Below, one piece after another: positions 1 to 8,094 of a DNA stretch of 16,716 bases. The position numbers and the translations under genes were made by a program. The notes under the pieces were generated by a model. The model was not told the origin of the DNA, made no database searches, and was given only the letters and a program-made list of their open reading frames with translations. This DNA is from Armatimonadetes bacterium UBA5352 (GTDB taxonomy: Bacteria; Armatimonadota; Zipacnadia; Zipacnadales; UBA5352): positions 634 through 17,349 of the forward strand of contig DHPY01000070.1 in NCBI GenBank assembly GCA_002411015.1, given 5' to 3'. Within the stretch, counting starts at the first letter, position 1, and each line of letters starts with the position of its first letter.

Positions 1-13
1 AGACCGTCGGGGC

Positions 14-39
14 GGGGGCGGGGGGGGGGCCCCGCCCCC
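14..39. repeat. G-run/C-run inverted repeat (very GC-rich hairpin)
   Basis: Bases 14-23 pair perfectly with 30-39, giving a 10-bp G:C stem around a loop of six Gs (24-29). The stem contains one C (19) opposite one G (34). A run of ten Gs (20-29) sits next to C-runs. It could be the terminator of a gene left of the window, a G-quadruplex-prone tract, or a low-complexity stretch close to an assembly end. No T-run follows on the plus strand. Confidence 0.5.
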
Positions 40-64
40 CCCACGACAACGACAATGCCGGAGT

Positions 65-101
65 TCCGGAGAGGATGTGCATAATGCACAGCCGTTCCGG
101 A
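65..101. promoter_or_regulatory. Composite symmetric dyad upstream of the peroxiredoxin gene
   Basis: The core is a perfect 7-1-7 inverted repeat at 76-90, TGTGCAT-A-ATGCACA. On each side, after exactly 5 bases, lies the self-complementary hexamer TCCGGA (65-70 and 96-101), so the whole 37-bp element is symmetric about base 83. The 7-1-7 geometry is that of Fur/PerR-family boxes, although the sequence is not a Fur or PerR consensus. CATAAT in the core (80-85) resembles a -10 hexamer but has no matching -35. Its role as an operator is inferred. Confidence 0.4.
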
Positions 102-131
102 TGATGGGGAGCACGACGTGCCGCCTTGCCT

Positions 132-146
132 GTGGCTTCAAGCCAC
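132..146. promoter_or_regulatory. Second 7-1-7 inverted repeat in the peroxiredoxin leader
   Basis: GTGGCTT-C-AAGCCAC is a perfect 15-base dyad with the same 7-1-7 geometry as the one at 76-90 but a different sequence. The centres are 56 bases apart. It lies about 105 bases before the peroxiredoxin start codon. It could be an operator or a small RNA hairpin in the leader. No binding protein is evident in the window. Confidence 0.3.
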
Positions 147-252
147 CCCTTCGCACGACCACCGCCGCGTCATCCCGAGGGGGGAATTCTTCACGCGCGC
201 CGAATCCTCATCCGAACGAACCAACCTTCGGGGGGCCTTCAGAGGAGGATGT

Positions 253-1017
253 ATGACGATGCGCGCGTGGTGGATGATCTTTGCAGTGGCAGTGGCGGCC
301 ACACTGGCGGCAGGCACGGTCTTCGCGGCGGACCTGCCGCTCATTGGGGATCCCGCCCCGGCCTTCGAGGCGAACACCACTCAGGGGCCGATCAAGTTCC
401 CGGATGACTACCGGGGCAAGTGGGTCATCCTGTTCAGCCATCCGGCCGATTTCACCCCCGTCTGCACCACCGAGTTCATGAACTTCGCCTCGATGTACGA
501 CCAGTTCCGCGAGCTGAACACGGAGCTGATCGGGCTCTCGATCGACAGCAACTACTCGCACATCGCGTGGTTGCGGGCCATTCAGAGCCTCGAGTTCGAC
601 GGGATCAAAGACCAGAGGGTGACCTTCCCGGTAATCGAAGGGCTGAACCTCGACGTAGCCAACAAGTACGGGATGATCCAGCCTGGCGACAGCACCACGC
701 ATGCGGTGCGGGCGGTGTTCTTCATCGACCCCAAGGCGAAGGTCCGGGCGCTGATGTACTACCCGGCGTCCGCGGGGCGCAACTTCCACGAGATCATGCG
801 GCTGCTGATCGCGCTGCAGACCGCCGATGCGCACAACGTGGCCACGCCGGCGAACTGGGAGCCCGGCGATGAGGTTATCATCCCGCCGCCAGGGTCGTGC
901 GGCACCGCCGAATCGCGCGTGCAGGGGGCCGGCGCGGACTACCGCTGCCTCGACTGGTATCTGTGCCTCCAGGAGCTGCCGAAGGAGCGGATCACCCTGC
1001 CCTCTGGTGAGTGGTAG
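253..1017 (+). CDS. Exported peroxiredoxin (Prx6/archaeal-type AhpC-TSA family)
   Basis: Peroxiredoxins reduce hydrogen peroxide and organic peroxides through a peroxidatic cysteine. This 254-aa protein has the active-site motif P-x3-T-x2-C (P64, T68, C71 in PADFTPVCTTEF) and the conserved arginine in RAVFFID (R153). The Prx6-type tail motif TPANWEPGD is at about 198-206. C232 and C238 form a C-x5-C pair in CLDWYLC, like the resolving-cysteine pair of archaeal Prx such as the Aeropyrum enzyme; C216 is an extra cysteine. Residues 1-26 (MTMRAWWMIF, a hydrophobic stretch, then TVFAA) look like a Sec signal peptide, so the enzyme probably acts in the periplasm or on the envelope. That is unusual for this usually cytosolic family. 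The start is set by AGGAGG at 243-248 before ATG 253; the frame stays open upstream to 118, but that part has no Prx character. A hairpin follows the gene. Confidence 0.92.
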   Translation: MTMRAWWMIFAVAVAATLAAGTVFAADLPLIGDPAPAFEANTTQGPIKFPDDYRGKWVILFSHPADFTPVCTTEFMNFASMYDQFRELNTELIGLSIDSNYSHIAWLRAIQSLEFDGIKDQRVTFPVIEGLNLDVANKYGMIQPGDSTTHAVRAVFFIDPKAKVRALMYYPASAGRNFHEIMRLLIALQTADAHNVATPANWEPGDEVIIPPPGSCGTAESRVQGAGADYRCLDWYLCLQELPKERITLPSGEW

Positions 1018-1045
1018 CTCTCGAGAGGTCAGATAGAACGCTTCG

Positions 1046-1079
1046 CAGCGTGCGGGCGGCCTCGGCTGCCCGCACGTTG
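1046..1079 (+). terminator. Probable terminator hairpin after the peroxiredoxin gene
   Basis: CGTGCGGGC (1049-1057) pairs perfectly with GCCCGCACG (1068-1076). The stem extends inward by G-T, G-C and C-G pairs to a 4-base loop, and outward to 1046/1079 with one G-T pair. No clear T-run follows, only GTTGA. The right arm overlaps the first base of the lipA -35 element at 1077. Intrinsic termination is likely from stem strength and position, but it is not proven. Confidence 0.5.
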
Positions 1080-1106
1080 ACGTACCCGCCCATTCGCGGC
1101 TACAAT
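1077..1106 (+). promoter_or_regulatory. Sigma-70-type promoter of lipA
   Basis: TTGACG (1077-1082) and TACAAT (1101-1106) each match the housekeeping consensus at five of six positions, with an 18-base spacer. Transcription would start near 1113, just before AAGGAG at 1121-1126 and the GTG start at 1134. This is the clearest promoter in the window. Confidence 0.6.
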
Positions 1107-1133
1107 CAGCCTGATGCTGGAAGGAGAGCGATT

Positions 1134-2030
<897 letters not shown>

Positions 2031-2090
2031 GAGGATCGCCCGCTCCGGCTCCGCAGCCGCCGCGGTCAGATCACATTACGGTCATGTCGC

Positions 2091-5000
2091 ATGCCTGGGC
2101 TGACCATGACCAACCGTGCCATCACAATCCTGCTGATCGTGCTGACCACCGCCGCTCTGCTCGGGGAGGCGGTGCGCGGCGTCATGGAGCCGGAGGGGCG
2201 CTGGCGGGAGTGGCTGCACCTGCTGGTGGCGCAGCAGGTGGCCGACGCGGTCAACCGGCAGGTCCAGCTCGGGCCGCTGACCGACCTCTCCCTCGAAGGC
2301 GTTGACTTCCACTCACTCGCGGTCGCCGAGACCTTCTTCCTGCGCGACGGCATTGTGCTCGAGGCCGAGAGGATGCGCATCGCGTTCGATGCCGTGGGGA
2401 TGCTGCGGGGTCACATTGCTCCGGCCGCGGGCATCTCCGAGGTCAACCTCACACGCGCGTGGGCGCACATCATCCGCGACGAGCAGGGCGATCTCAACAT
2501 CGAGCAGCTCGTCCCGAAGCGTATAGGACCCCCTCCGCCACCCGAGGATCGTTTCCGCGGCATCGTGACGCTTGAGGACAGCCTCCTGATCTACGATGAC
2601 TACGCGGTCGAGACAGTGACAGGGCAGCCTCTGAGCCTCGAGCTTGCATCCACCGACGCGACAGCGGATCTCCGTGAGATCGGCTGGGCCGACGTGGAGT
2701 TGACGGCCGTCGAGCAGCTCGGGCGCTTCGGCCGCGTCACCGCTTCCGCACAGACGGAGTTGGAGACAGGCTTCATCTGGGGGAAGACGAGCGTATCGGC
2801 TGTGGACGCCGCCTACTGGGCGGATATGTTCCTCGCCGATGATGAGATCTCCGTGCAGGGCGGCAGCGTGGACCTCACCGCGAGTCTCGGCATGACTCCG
2901 CGCGGCGATGGCAGCCCCGAGACTGCGCTTGCGGCTGATGTCACTGTCAGCGACGCAGTCGTCACTCTTGCTGCGCTGAACGGCGCGCAGGTCACCGCGG
3001 ATGCGACCCTCACCGGAACCCCCGAGGGGGCGGAGATCCACTCCCTCGATGCGCGGGTGCGCGGCACGAGCATCTCCGCGACCGGCTTTGTGGGCGACCT
3101 GGACGATCCCATCGTTGACCTGACCTTCGAGAGCGATGTGGCTCGGGCCGACGAACTGCTCGAACTCGCGCCCGAGCTTGAGCCTCAGATGCGTGAGGCG
3201 GTAGACAGCGTGGCCGTCAGCGGCCCGATGCAGCTCTCCGGCAGACTGGTAGGGCCGGTGAACGAGGCGAACCTGACCGCCCGGATAGACGCCCCCGGTG
3301 GCGTCCGCTACGCCAGCGCCGATGTGGGGGAGATCGTGCTCGGGCCGCTGGACCTGCGAGTGGATCTGCTCGATCTCTCAGACCCGAACATCCGCGCACA
3401 GACGAACACGACGCGGGTGGAGCCGGTGAACCTCGAGCCGCTGCGCACATCGCTTCCTGAGGAGCTGCAAGGGCCGATCAGCATCGCGCCGCTCGAGGGA
3501 GTCTCCGCCGAGATCCTGTGGTCGGCGGAGACGCCGGTGGTGCAGACGCAACTGAGCGTTCCGCAGATCGTCATCGGTGACATCTCTCTCGCCAACCTGA
3601 CCACTGAGGTCGCTGTCGCGGGCGATCTGACCTACCTGAGCGGGCTTCGCGCGGAGCCGCTGGGCGCCCAACTGAGCGCGGACGCGGTACTGGATCTCGG
3701 TGCCGAGGATGGCCTCTGGGCGTGGGCGGAGGGGGAGATCGCGGGACTTGAGCTTGAGCGCCTCCGCAGGCTGCCCGGCATGGAGAACCTCCAGACGCTC
3801 TCGGGCGAGCTCTCCGGCTCGTTCGCAGGCGAGTATGCGCGCGGGACACCGTACGTAGTGGCCGATGCGGTCATTGAGCGGCCCGCGTATGAGGACTACA
3901 TCGGGGAGACCCTGCGTGCGCTGGTGATAGTTGATGAGGACGCGGTCGAGGTGCTCGGGGCGAACCTGCAGGATGCCGCGGGCGTCGCGTGGGTGCGAGG
4001 TATCATCCCGTTCGAGGGCGAACTGGCCGCCGGCTTCGCAGTGGCGGGCATTGACCTCGACGCAATCGTCCAGCGCTTCGATCTCGACGTGGACGGCGGG
4101 CTGCGGGGTGAGCTGTTCATGACCGGGTCGGCGACCGGCACGGCGGAGACCCCGCGCCTAGACGCGACGCTGCGGGCGTACAATGTGCTCTACGATCAGT
4201 ATGAGGTAGACGCGCTCACCGCCGAGGTCGCCGGCGATCTCGACGCGCTGGAGGTCAGCAACCTCTTCGCCTCAAGTGGCAGGATCGTCGTCCAGGCCAA
4301 CGCCACCCTGACCGAGATTGACCTGGAGGAACTGAACGCCGGGCTGAGCGGGAGCGTCAGAGTCGCGGGCCCGGTGGACCAGCGGGCACTCGAGCTCGCG
4401 GAGTTGGGGGACGAGGATATCGCGGGGGCCATCAGCGCCGAACTGGACGTGGACGGCACGCTCGCGAGACCCAACGCAAGCGGCACGATGTACCTGGCCT
4501 ACGGGCGCTTCGAGACGCTTGCGACGGATGAGGCCATCCTCGCGGTAAACCTCCAGGGTGACACGCTGCAGCTCTCGGAGCTGCGTGTGCCCATCGGCGA
4601 CGCCGTCGTCTCAGGCACAGCGAGCGTCACGTCTCTGTATGATGAGCCGATCGTGTCGGCTACGCTCAGCGTCCAGGACCTCGTGCTGCAGGACCTCGCG
4701 CTTCTGCAGGGGATGGGGCTGCCGCTCTCAGGCACGGTGAACCTCCCGTACCTGAACGTGCAGGGGGCGCTCGATGACCTCCGGGGAATCGCGCAGATCG
4801 AGGCTGCCGACATCGAGGTCGGCGAGGAGCCGATCGGCGCGATCTCGGCGGCCGTCCTGCTTGACCGCAATGAGTTGACGCTGCGGCGGACGACGCTCGC
4901 GCTGGCGGGTGGGGAGCTGTCGGTGGATGGGCGCTACCGGCTCGATGAGCAGCGCATCCTGCCCTCGCACATTGAGCTTGACGATGTCTCTCTCTCTGAG

Positions 5001-7355
5001 CTGCTGCAGGTTGCGGTGCCGGTGGGTGCGTACATCGCCGAGGAGGCGGGCCAGCCGGGAGAGGACGGGCAGGACATCGCGCGGAAACTCACCTCGCTCT
5101 CGCTGCGCCTCGGCGGCCGCCTGGATGGAAGCCTCTCCGTCGAGGGCACGATCCCGGAGGGCCTCGGGGAGATCCAGGAGACTGAGGACGCGCTCGAGCA
5201 ACTGCTCGCATCGCTTCAGGCCGACGCCGACCTGACCGTGCGCCGGCCCTCGCTTGACAACAAGCTGCTGCCGGATATCTCGCTGCGAGCACAGCTGGCG
5301 GAAGAGCCGGAGGTGGCGCTCCAACTGGAGGCGGCGCAGGGCGAAACGCTCATCACCGCCGACGGTGCCTGGGCGCCGAGCGGTGAGATCGAGATGCTTG
5401 CGGAGGTCTCGGCGCTCAATCTCAGCACACTGCGCGAGTGGGCGCCCGATGCCGTGCGGTCACTCGGCGGCTCACTCAACCTCACGGTGCAGGCCAGTGG
5501 GACCGTTGATGACCCGCGGTTTGTTGGTTCGGTGGATGTGACGGAGCCGGAGACCTATGGCGTGAAATTCGATCTGGTCTCCGCACCCCTAATCCGGTAT
5601 GATGGCGAGTTCATAGATATAGACAGCCTTGTTGCCCGCGAGAGCGACGAGGAGTTCGTCGTGGACGGTCGCATACCGCTCGATTGGGCGACGCTGTCGG
5701 TGCCGGAGGACCGCGAACTGCAGGTTGAGGTGCGTTCCGATGGCACCAGCCTCGCGATCCTCCCGCCGCTGCTGGCCGATGCGGCAAACGAGCCCCCTGG
5801 CGGGCCGCTGTCTCAGATCGAGGCCAACGGATCATTCGACACACTGGTGACCGTGACGGGCACGCCCCGGCGGCCGGAGCTGAACGGAGAACTCACCGCT
5901 GAGGCGACCTCCATCCAGACGCCGTGGATGAGCAGCCCTGTGGAGGATGTCGCGCTGGCGCTTGATTTTACCGGTGGCGCGGGCAGCACCACCGTCGAGG
6001 TAGAGAGCTTCACAGCCCGCGCGGAGTCGACCACGCTTGAGGCGGGCGGCACCGCCCGTCTGAGCGAGTACGAACTAGCGGAGCTGCAGGAGAACAGCTA
6101 CGACCTCTGGGCAACGGTCAGTGCCGAGAGGCAGGCCTTCGGCGCGCATGACCTGACGGTCCGTGAGCTCGGTGGACGTGTCTCGTTGGTCACTCAGGCT
6201 GAGGGACTGCACGTGCTGACGGTCGATGAGGTCGGCGGCAGGCTCGGCAACGGCAGAGCGTTCGTGGATGGCACCGTCGGAATCACGACATTCGTGCTGG
6301 CCGACGCCGCTGAGAACGACGTCAATCTGGCGATCATTGCGGACGAGGCGCGGCCACGTTACGGTAACCTCTTCCTCGGTACAGTTGAAGGGCGCATAGA
6401 CATCGCCAATGGCACACCCGGGGAGCAGATGGATGTCGCGGGCACGATGACGCTCTCGCACGCGGAGCTGAGCGTGCCGCTGTTCTCACCCGAGGAGGGT
6501 GCCGGTGGTCTCTACGGGATGTCTTCGGATGTCCCTCCGGTCAACCTGGGAGTGCGCCTTGCGATCGGCCCTGACGTCCGGCTGCGCACAACCGGTCTGA
6601 CGGCGCCGCTGGAGCCATCCGACGCTGCGATCCGGGTCGAGGGAACGCCGCAGGAGCCGCGCATCCAGGGGCAGATCGTGCTGCAGGAGGGCGAGGCGAG
6701 GGTCTCCGGAGGCGTGCTGGACATTGAGCAGGGCCGCGTGCAGTTCGTCCTGCGGCCGAAGCTCGGGAGCGTCGGCGAGGCGCCGTATGAGCTTGAGCTT
6801 ACCGGCCCGATCTCCATCACCGCGACCACCACGATAGGTCAGACGGTGATCCAGGGGCGCTTGCTGGAGGACGTGGAGATCCGCATGCAGGTGACCGGCC
6901 AGCTGCCGAACCACCTGCTCGTGGAGGTCTCATCGAACCCGCCACTGGCGGACGAGCAGATCTACGCGCTGCTCGGCACCGCGCCCTTCCCCGGCGCCGG
7001 ATCGCTGCTTGCCGGCGGCGACCTTGACGATGTCCTGAACGAGCAGTTCGTCTCAGCCCTTGGCGCGGCGTTCCGGGCGTACATCTTCCAGCCCTTCGAG
7101 GAGGACCTGAAGGAACTGCTGGGGCTGTCGGTGTTCGAGGTAGGCTTCGCCTTCAATCAGCCGGTGGATGTGCGGATAGGCGGCTACCTGGTCGAGAACC
7201 TCCTGATCACGTATGAGACGTCACTGGTGGGGCACGCGGAGACGCAGTACGAGCTTGAGGTCTCGTACAAGGTCCAGCGGCAGTTTGAGTTAACGTACGG
7301 TACCGATAGCGAGGGTGACAACCGCTTCCTCGTGGAATACGTGCGCGAGTTCTGA
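2091..7355 (+). CDS. tamB: TamB-like translocation/assembly module protein, 1754 aa
   Basis: TamB proteins are anchored in the inner membrane and span the periplasm as a long beta-taco groove. They work with an Omp85 protein in outer-membrane protein assembly and lipid transport. The N-terminus has one hydrophobic anchor (about residues 8-26). About 1,400 residues follow of AsmA/TamB-like repeating beta-strands, rich in Val, Ala, Asp, Glu and Gly with almost no cysteine. The C-terminal TamB (DUF490) domain runs from about 1440 to 1754. It contains the typical strand LEPSDAAIRVEGTPQEPRI, the helix region with LLGTAPF near 1626, and an amphipathic end finishing VEYVREF. It is clearly longer than E. 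coli TamB (about 1,260 aa). The start is uncertain: neither ATG 2091 nor ATG 2106 has a good Shine-Dalgarno sequence. The stop is directly followed by the open frame of the sigma factor gene, and bamA lies further downstream, a linkage known in several diderm phyla. Confidence 0.93.
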   Translation: MPGLTMTNRAITILLIVLTTAALLGEAVRGVMEPEGRWREWLHLLVAQQVADAVNRQVQLGPLTDLSLEGVDFHSLAVAETFFLRDGIVLEAERMRIAFDAVGMLRGHIAPAAGISEVNLTRAWAHIIRDEQGDLNIEQLVPKRIGPPPPPEDRFRGIVTLEDSLLIYDDYAVETVTGQPLSLELASTDATADLREIGWADVELTAVEQLGRFGRVTASAQTELETGFIWGKTSVSAVDAAYWADMFLADDEISVQGGSVDLTASLGMTPRGDGSPETALAADVTVSDAVVTLAALNGAQVTADATLTGTPEGAEIHSLDARVRGTSISATGFVGDLDDPIVDLTFESDVARADELLELAPELEPQMREAVDSVAVSGPMQLSGRLVGPVNEANLTARIDAPGGVRYASADVGEIVLGPLDLRVDLLDLSDPNIRAQTNTTRVEPVNLEPLRTSLPEELQGPISIAPLEGVSAEILWSAETPVVQTQLSVPQIVIGDISLANLTTEVAVAGDLTYLSGLRAEPLGAQLSADAVLDLGAEDGLWAWAEGEIAGLELERLRRLPGMENLQTLSGELSGSFAGEYARGTPYVVADAVIERPAYEDYIGETLRALVIVDEDAVEVLGANLQDAAGVAWVRGIIPFEGELAAGFAVAGIDLDAIVQRFDLDVDGGLRGELFMTGSATGTAETPRLDATLRAYNVLYDQYEVDALTAEVAGDLDALEVSNLFASSGRIVVQANATLTEIDLEELNAGLSGSVRVAGPVDQRALELAELGDEDIAGAISAELDVDGTLARPNASGTMYLAYGRFETLATDEAILAVNLQGDTLQLSELRVPIGDAVVSGTASVTSLYDEPIVSATLSVQDLVLQDLALLQGMGLPLSGTVNLPYLNVQGALDDLRGIAQIEAADIEVGEEPIGAISAAVLLDRNELTLRRTTLALAGGELSVDGRYRLDEQRILPSHIELDDVSLSELLQVAVPVGAYIAEEAGQPGEDGQDIARKLTSLSLRLGGRLDGSLSVEGTIPEGLGEIQETEDALEQLLASLQADADLTVRRPSLDNKLLPDISLRAQLAEEPEVALQLEAAQGETLITADGAWAPSGEIEMLAEVSALNLSTLREWAPDAVRSLGGSLNLTVQASGTVDDPRFVGSVDVTEPETYGVKFDLVSAPLIRYDGEFIDIDSLVARESDEEFVVDGRIPLDWATLSVPEDRELQVEVRSDGTSLAILPPLLADAANEPPGGPLSQIEANGSFDTLVTVTGTPRRPELNGELTAEATSIQTPWMSSPVEDVALALDFTGGAGSTTVEVESFTARAESTTLEAGGTARLSEYELAELQENSYDLWATVSAERQAFGAHDLTVRELGGRVSLVTQAEGLHVLTVDEVGGRLGNGRAFVDGTVGITTFVLADAAENDVNLAIIADEARPRYGNLFLGTVEGRIDIANGTPGEQMDVAGTMTLSHAELSVPLFSPEEGAGGLYGMSSDVPPVNLGVRLAIGPDVRLRTTGLTAPLEPSDAAIRVEGTPQEPRIQGQIVLQEGEARVSGGVLDIEQGRVQFVLRPKLGSVGEAPYELELTGPISITATTTIGQTVIQGRLLEDVEIRMQVTGQLPNHLLVEVSSNPPLADEQIYALLGTAPFPGAGSLLAGGDLDDVLNEQFVSALGAAFRAYIFQPFEEDLKELLGLSVFEVGFAFNQPVDVRIGGYLVENLLITYETSLVGHAETQYELEVSYKVQRQFELTYGTDSEGDNRFLVEYVREF

Positions 7356-7478
7356 GTGCTCGGCGGCGGGCGAGATCCAGTGCGCAACCCCCAAGGGGAG
7401 TCGCTGTCTAAAGTGAACGGTAACACGGGCGCCCGGGCGGACTGGCAGCCCCTGACTGAGGGCAGTGGTGGCTCCGTC

Positions 7479-8033
7479 ATGTACGACAGCCGCCCGCCCT
7501 TCGATACGGTCATAGACGAGAACCGGGATCGCATCTACAGCGTGATCTACCGCCTTGTGGGCGACCAGGACGAAGCCTGTGACCTGACGCAGGATACCTT
7601 CGTTGCCGCCTTCCGCGCCTACGACCGCTTCCGCTATGAGGCCTCCGTCTACACGTGGCTCTACCGGATAGCGATCAACCTGACGAAGAACCGCTTCGAG
7701 AAGCAGCAGCGGATGGACGCCCGCCGCTCCTATTCGCTGGACGAGCCGATGCAGCTTGAGAGCGACGAACTCTCGCGGCAGGTGGAGGACTGGACGCTCT
7801 CACCCGAGCGGGTGGCGGAGAACGATCAACTCCGCAGCATCGTCCTGACGGAAGTGAGCAACCTGAAGTACGAGTACCGCGAGGTCGTGGTGCTGCGCGA
7901 CCTTGAGGGCCTGCGCTACAAGGAGATCGCCGATATCCTCGGCTGCAGCGTGGAGGCCGTGAAGAGCCGCCTCTTCCGCGCGCGCAGCGTTCTGCGAGAG
8001 CGGCTGGAGGAACTGCTGGAGGACATCCCGTAG
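7479..8033 (+). CDS. ECF-type RNA polymerase sigma factor
   Basis: The 184-aa protein has the two domains of extracytoplasmic-function sigma factors. Region 2 (about residues 8-75) includes the -10-binding and core-binding stretch DEACDLTQDTFVAAFRAYDR followed by YTWLYRIAINLTKNR. Region 4 (about 120-176) has the helix-turn-helix YKEIADILGCSVEAVKSRLFRAR. An acidic linker joins them. The frame is open back to GTG 7356, which touches the tamB stop codon. GTG 7413 and ATG 7479 are other possible starts. ATG 7479 gives the usual short ECF N-terminus but has no strong ribosome site; AAGGGGAG at 7393-7400 would fit GTG 7413 only loosely. No anti-sigma gene follows; bamA starts 61 bases later. In E. 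coli, sigma-E drives bamA, skp and lpxD, so a similar role here is plausible but inferred. Confidence 0.92.
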   Translation: MYDSRPPFDTVIDENRDRIYSVIYRLVGDQDEACDLTQDTFVAAFRAYDRFRYEASVYTWLYRIAINLTKNRFEKQQRMDARRSYSLDEPMQLESDELSRQVEDWTLSPERVAENDQLRSIVLTEVSNLKYEYREVVVLRDLEGLRYKEIADILGCSVEAVKSRLFRARSVLRERLEELLEDIP

Positions 8034-8094
8034 GACGCGGTCGGAGGTCTTGGCAAGGCACGGGCGGGGGAGCTTTGACAGGCAAGGAGAATCT

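Noticed and set aside
2046..2059. CGGCT-CCGC-AGCCG hairpin between lipA and tamB as a terminator
   Set aside because: The stem is only 5 bp and no T-run follows; not enough to call.
7356..7478. Separate short gene between tamB and the sigma factor
   Set aside because: This stretch is in frame with the sigma gene and is better explained as an N-terminal extension or leader.
8009..8032. GGAAC-N15-CGTA at the end of the sigma gene as an ECF promoter for bamA
   Set aside because: The spacing differs from the GAAAC-N16-TGTC candidate before skp, it lies in coding sequence, and such short GC-rich motifs are common by chance.
8075..8080. Perfect TTGACA hexamer just before the bamA ribosome site
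   Set aside because: A -10 at normal spacing would fall inside the bamA coding start (about 8098-8103), where no TATAAT-like sequence exists.
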